DNA of 5,910 nt from CAYMZB01 sp964394845 (GTDB lineage Bacteria; Patescibacteriota; Microgenomatia; Daviesbacterales; UBA10151): positions 1 to 5,910 of the forward strand of contig CAYMZB010000053.1 in NCBI GenBank assembly GCA_964394845.1. The letters run 5' to 3'. Positions 4,875 to 5,910 of this stretch are shown here, piece after piece (within the stretch, counting starts at the first letter, position 1; the number at the start of each line of letters is the position of its first letter). The translations under genes were made by a program, and so were the position numbers. The notes below the pieces were generated by a model, which did not search any database, was not told the DNA's origin, and saw only the letters and a program-made list of their open reading frames with translations.

Positions 4875-5621
4875 CTATTTTCTTCCACCTTTACGACCAG
4901 CAATTTCCGGAACTCCTGGACCGGGTTGAATTATGGTGGTAGCTCTGACATTTTTTAATCGCCTGATTAACTTCGCTATAGTTACTCCCGTTTTTTTACT
5001 TTCTTCAATTATATCGGCTATATCATCTCCAGATATAGTTGTTTCCGGATCTGCCTCTAACATAGTAGATAAATGGAAGGTAGCCCGATCTTCTTGTAAC
5101 GTGCTTTGCATTCCCTCTAATAAACTTTCTGTGGGGATCTGATCCAAAACCCCTTGCATACCAATATCATAAAAAGAGAAGGACTTAATCTTTCCAAAAT
5201 CACCCCTTTTTGCAGCAAAGATCCACAAATCATAATCTGTAAAAGGGATATGAAAGTCTGAGTAACTAATAAAAACCCTGCCATTAATTTTTATCTGGAG
5301 ATGGTAGTGCGGCATATTGCCAGATTGGCTGTTTGGGTGACCCTTAAGATCTCCCGAGGAGCAAGAGAATGACCACTCAAAGTTTTTATATCTTATTGTA
5401 TTTTCTATTATTTTTTTTGAACTCTTTTCCTCTATTAAATCGTTAATATTTTTAAATGGAACTTCAGCATTAGCCAACCACCGAAGATAAGGTTGAATTC
5501 GATTGTAATCATATTGACTATAAACCTGCGGTAGATGCTTTTTATCAAAGCCTGGTGGTCTTAATAACCAGTGAAGGCACGGTTCGTTCACATCAAAACT
5601 GGAGAAACTTTTATTACACAT
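4875..5621 (-). CDS. Hypothetical protein with HxH and DFH motifs, divergent from DUF3800 gene
   Basis: This 248-residue protein has no function I can assign. Its N-terminal part (10-80) is rich in W, P and Y and probably compact. The centre holds PHYHLQIKING (104-114) and SDFHIPFTDYD (121-131): H105, H107, D122 and H124 on adjacent predicted strands could form a metal or active site, which is inference from spacing only. Residues about 160-225 look helical (IPTESLLEGMQSTLQEDRA, then DDIADIIEESKKTGVTIAKLIRRL). The protein ends in a proline/glycine linker and a basic AGRKGGRK tail that could touch nucleic acid. There is no membrane segment. A TAA two codons upstream in frame means the ATG at 5621 is the most upstream start possible; a GTG at codon 11 is a later alternative. 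Its start codon is 2 bp from that of the DUF3800-like gene on the other strand, which hints at a linked role. Confidence 0.8.
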   Translation of the reverse strand: MCNKSFSSFDVNEPCLHWLLRPPGFDKKHLPQVYSQYDYNRIQPYLRWLANAEVPFKNINDLIEEKSSKKIIENTIRYKNFEWSFSCSSGDLKGHPNSQSGNMPHYHLQIKINGRVFISYSDFHIPFTDYDLWIFAAKRGDFGKIKSFSFYDIGMQGVLDQIPTESLLEGMQSTLQEDRATFHLSTMLEADPETTISGDDIADIIEESKKTGVTIAKLIRRLKNVRATTIIQPGPGVPEIAGRKGGRK

Positions 5622-5626
5622 ATATG
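5619..5626. promoter_or_regulatory. Shared start-codon palindrome CATATATG
   Basis: CATATATG is its own reverse complement and contains the start codons of both flanking genes: minus-strand ATG at 5621-5619 and plus-strand ATG at 5624-5626, separated by two bases. No room remains for conventional promoters or ribosome binding sites outside coding sequence, so each gene's control signals must lie inside the other gene. For the plus gene the best candidates are TTCACA (5587-5592; 5 of 6 to a -35 box) and TATTAC (5612-5617; 4 of 6 to a -10 box), with a long 19-bp spacer. They would give a near-leaderless transcript. GGAG at 5601-5604 is too far from the ATG to be a normal Shine-Dalgarno. Confidence 0.7.
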
Positions 5627-5910
5627 ATTACTAAACTTTACTGCTTCGTAGATGAAACTGGACAAGATACGAAAGGAGAACTGTTTTTAGTGGCAGTTGT
5701 TCTAAAAGAGATTAGCGGATTGGAAACACTTGAGAAAAAGCTTGAAGCAATTGAGACAAGAACCGGAAAGAAACAATCAAAATGGAAGAAAATAAGCCAA
5801 AAGATTAAGAAAAAGTATCTTGAAGAATTAATCCAAGTCAAAGAGCTTAAAAACGCTATCTTCTATGCAACGTATCAGGCTTCAAAGGAATACTCCAAAT
5901 TAACCTCATT
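5624..5910 (+). CDS. DUF3800-like protein, 3'-truncated by window edge
   Basis: The frame is open from the ATG at 5624 to the window end, giving the first 95 residues. The N-terminus LYCFVDETGQDTKGELFLVAVVL (5-27) matches the opening strand-turn-strand of DUF3800: a hydrophobic strand ending in the D-E pair (D10, E11), a polar glycine turn, then a second strand. DUF3800 proteins are thought to adopt an RNase H-like fold with acidic catalytic residues and are often found in mobile or defence regions; their activity is poorly established. The following part is a basic helical stretch (KKQSKWKKISQKIKKKYLEEL, about 49-69), and at the cut a strand begins (AIFYATY). The start is well supported because the motif begins only five codons after it. 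Most of the protein and its other acidic residues lie beyond the window. Confidence 0.82.
   Translation, partial: MITKLYCFVDETGQDTKGELFLVAVVLKEISGLETLEKKLEAIETRTGKKQSKWKKISQKIKKKYLEELIQVKELKNAIFYATYQASKEYSKLTS

Noticed and set aside
4862..4890. Intrinsic terminator between the convergent membrane-protein and HxH-protein genes
   Set aside because: Only a short GGAA/TTCC pairing is possible in the 10-bp gap and its flanks; there is no stable GC stem followed by a T run.
5638..5841. Minus-strand 67-codon frame opposite the DUF3800-like gene
   Set aside because: The plus strand carries a recognisable DUF3800 motif across this region; the minus frame is a shadow.

Overview
This AT-rich window (G+C by eye in the mid-to-upper 30s percent) is bacterial, tightly packed and uses the standard stop codons; TGA is a true stop in two genes, which excludes the UGA-glycine code. 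The protein mix resembles what I remember from candidate-phylum (Patescibacteria/CPR-type) genomes: a stand-alone Cas4/RecB-like nuclease, a DinD-type Bro-N protein, and small HD and histidine-phosphatase enzymes. That lineage guess rests on memory of similar proteins and is weak. There are no rRNA or tRNA genes, no CRISPR array and no transposase.

Layout. (1) The left edge holds the 3' part of a TspO/MBR membrane protein on the plus strand. It overlaps by 12 bp, tail to tail, with a minus-strand PD-(D/E)XK nuclease that has Fe-S-type cysteines. (2) Upstream of the nuclease on the same strand is a full-length DinD-like Bro-N protein. Its leader carries a perfect 15-bp inverted repeat. (3) A minus-strand operon runs from about 4440 down to about 2000: histidine phosphatase, class-I glutamine amidotransferase, HD phosphohydrolase, a 67-residue helical protein, and a restriction-endonuclease-like protein with an ExE active site. 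Genes overlap by 8, 8 and 4 bp, with one 8-bp gap. The last gene has lost its natural C-terminus to a frameshift; the missing 16 residues are still readable in another frame. (4) A compact divergent promoter at about 4446-4483 has two perfect TATAAT boxes placed symmetrically about a palindrome. It drives the operon leftward and a small two-helix membrane protein rightward. (5) On the right, an unrecognised 248-residue protein (minus) and a DUF3800-like protein (plus, cut by the window edge) start head to head. Only 2 bp separate their start codons, inside the palindrome CATATATG.

Interpretation. The concentration of nuclease-like and phage- or defence-associated families (Cas4-like nuclease, Bro-N, REase-like protein, DUF3800), together with a broken gene and unusual head-to-head and overlapping junctions, points to an accessory or genomic-island region. 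The phosphatase, amidotransferase and HD trio looks like small-molecule, perhaps nucleotide, metabolism. Whether it works with the REase-like pair at the end of the operon is open. The best candidates for an undescribed unit are the divergent unknown/DUF3800 pair and the 67-residue/REase-like pair.
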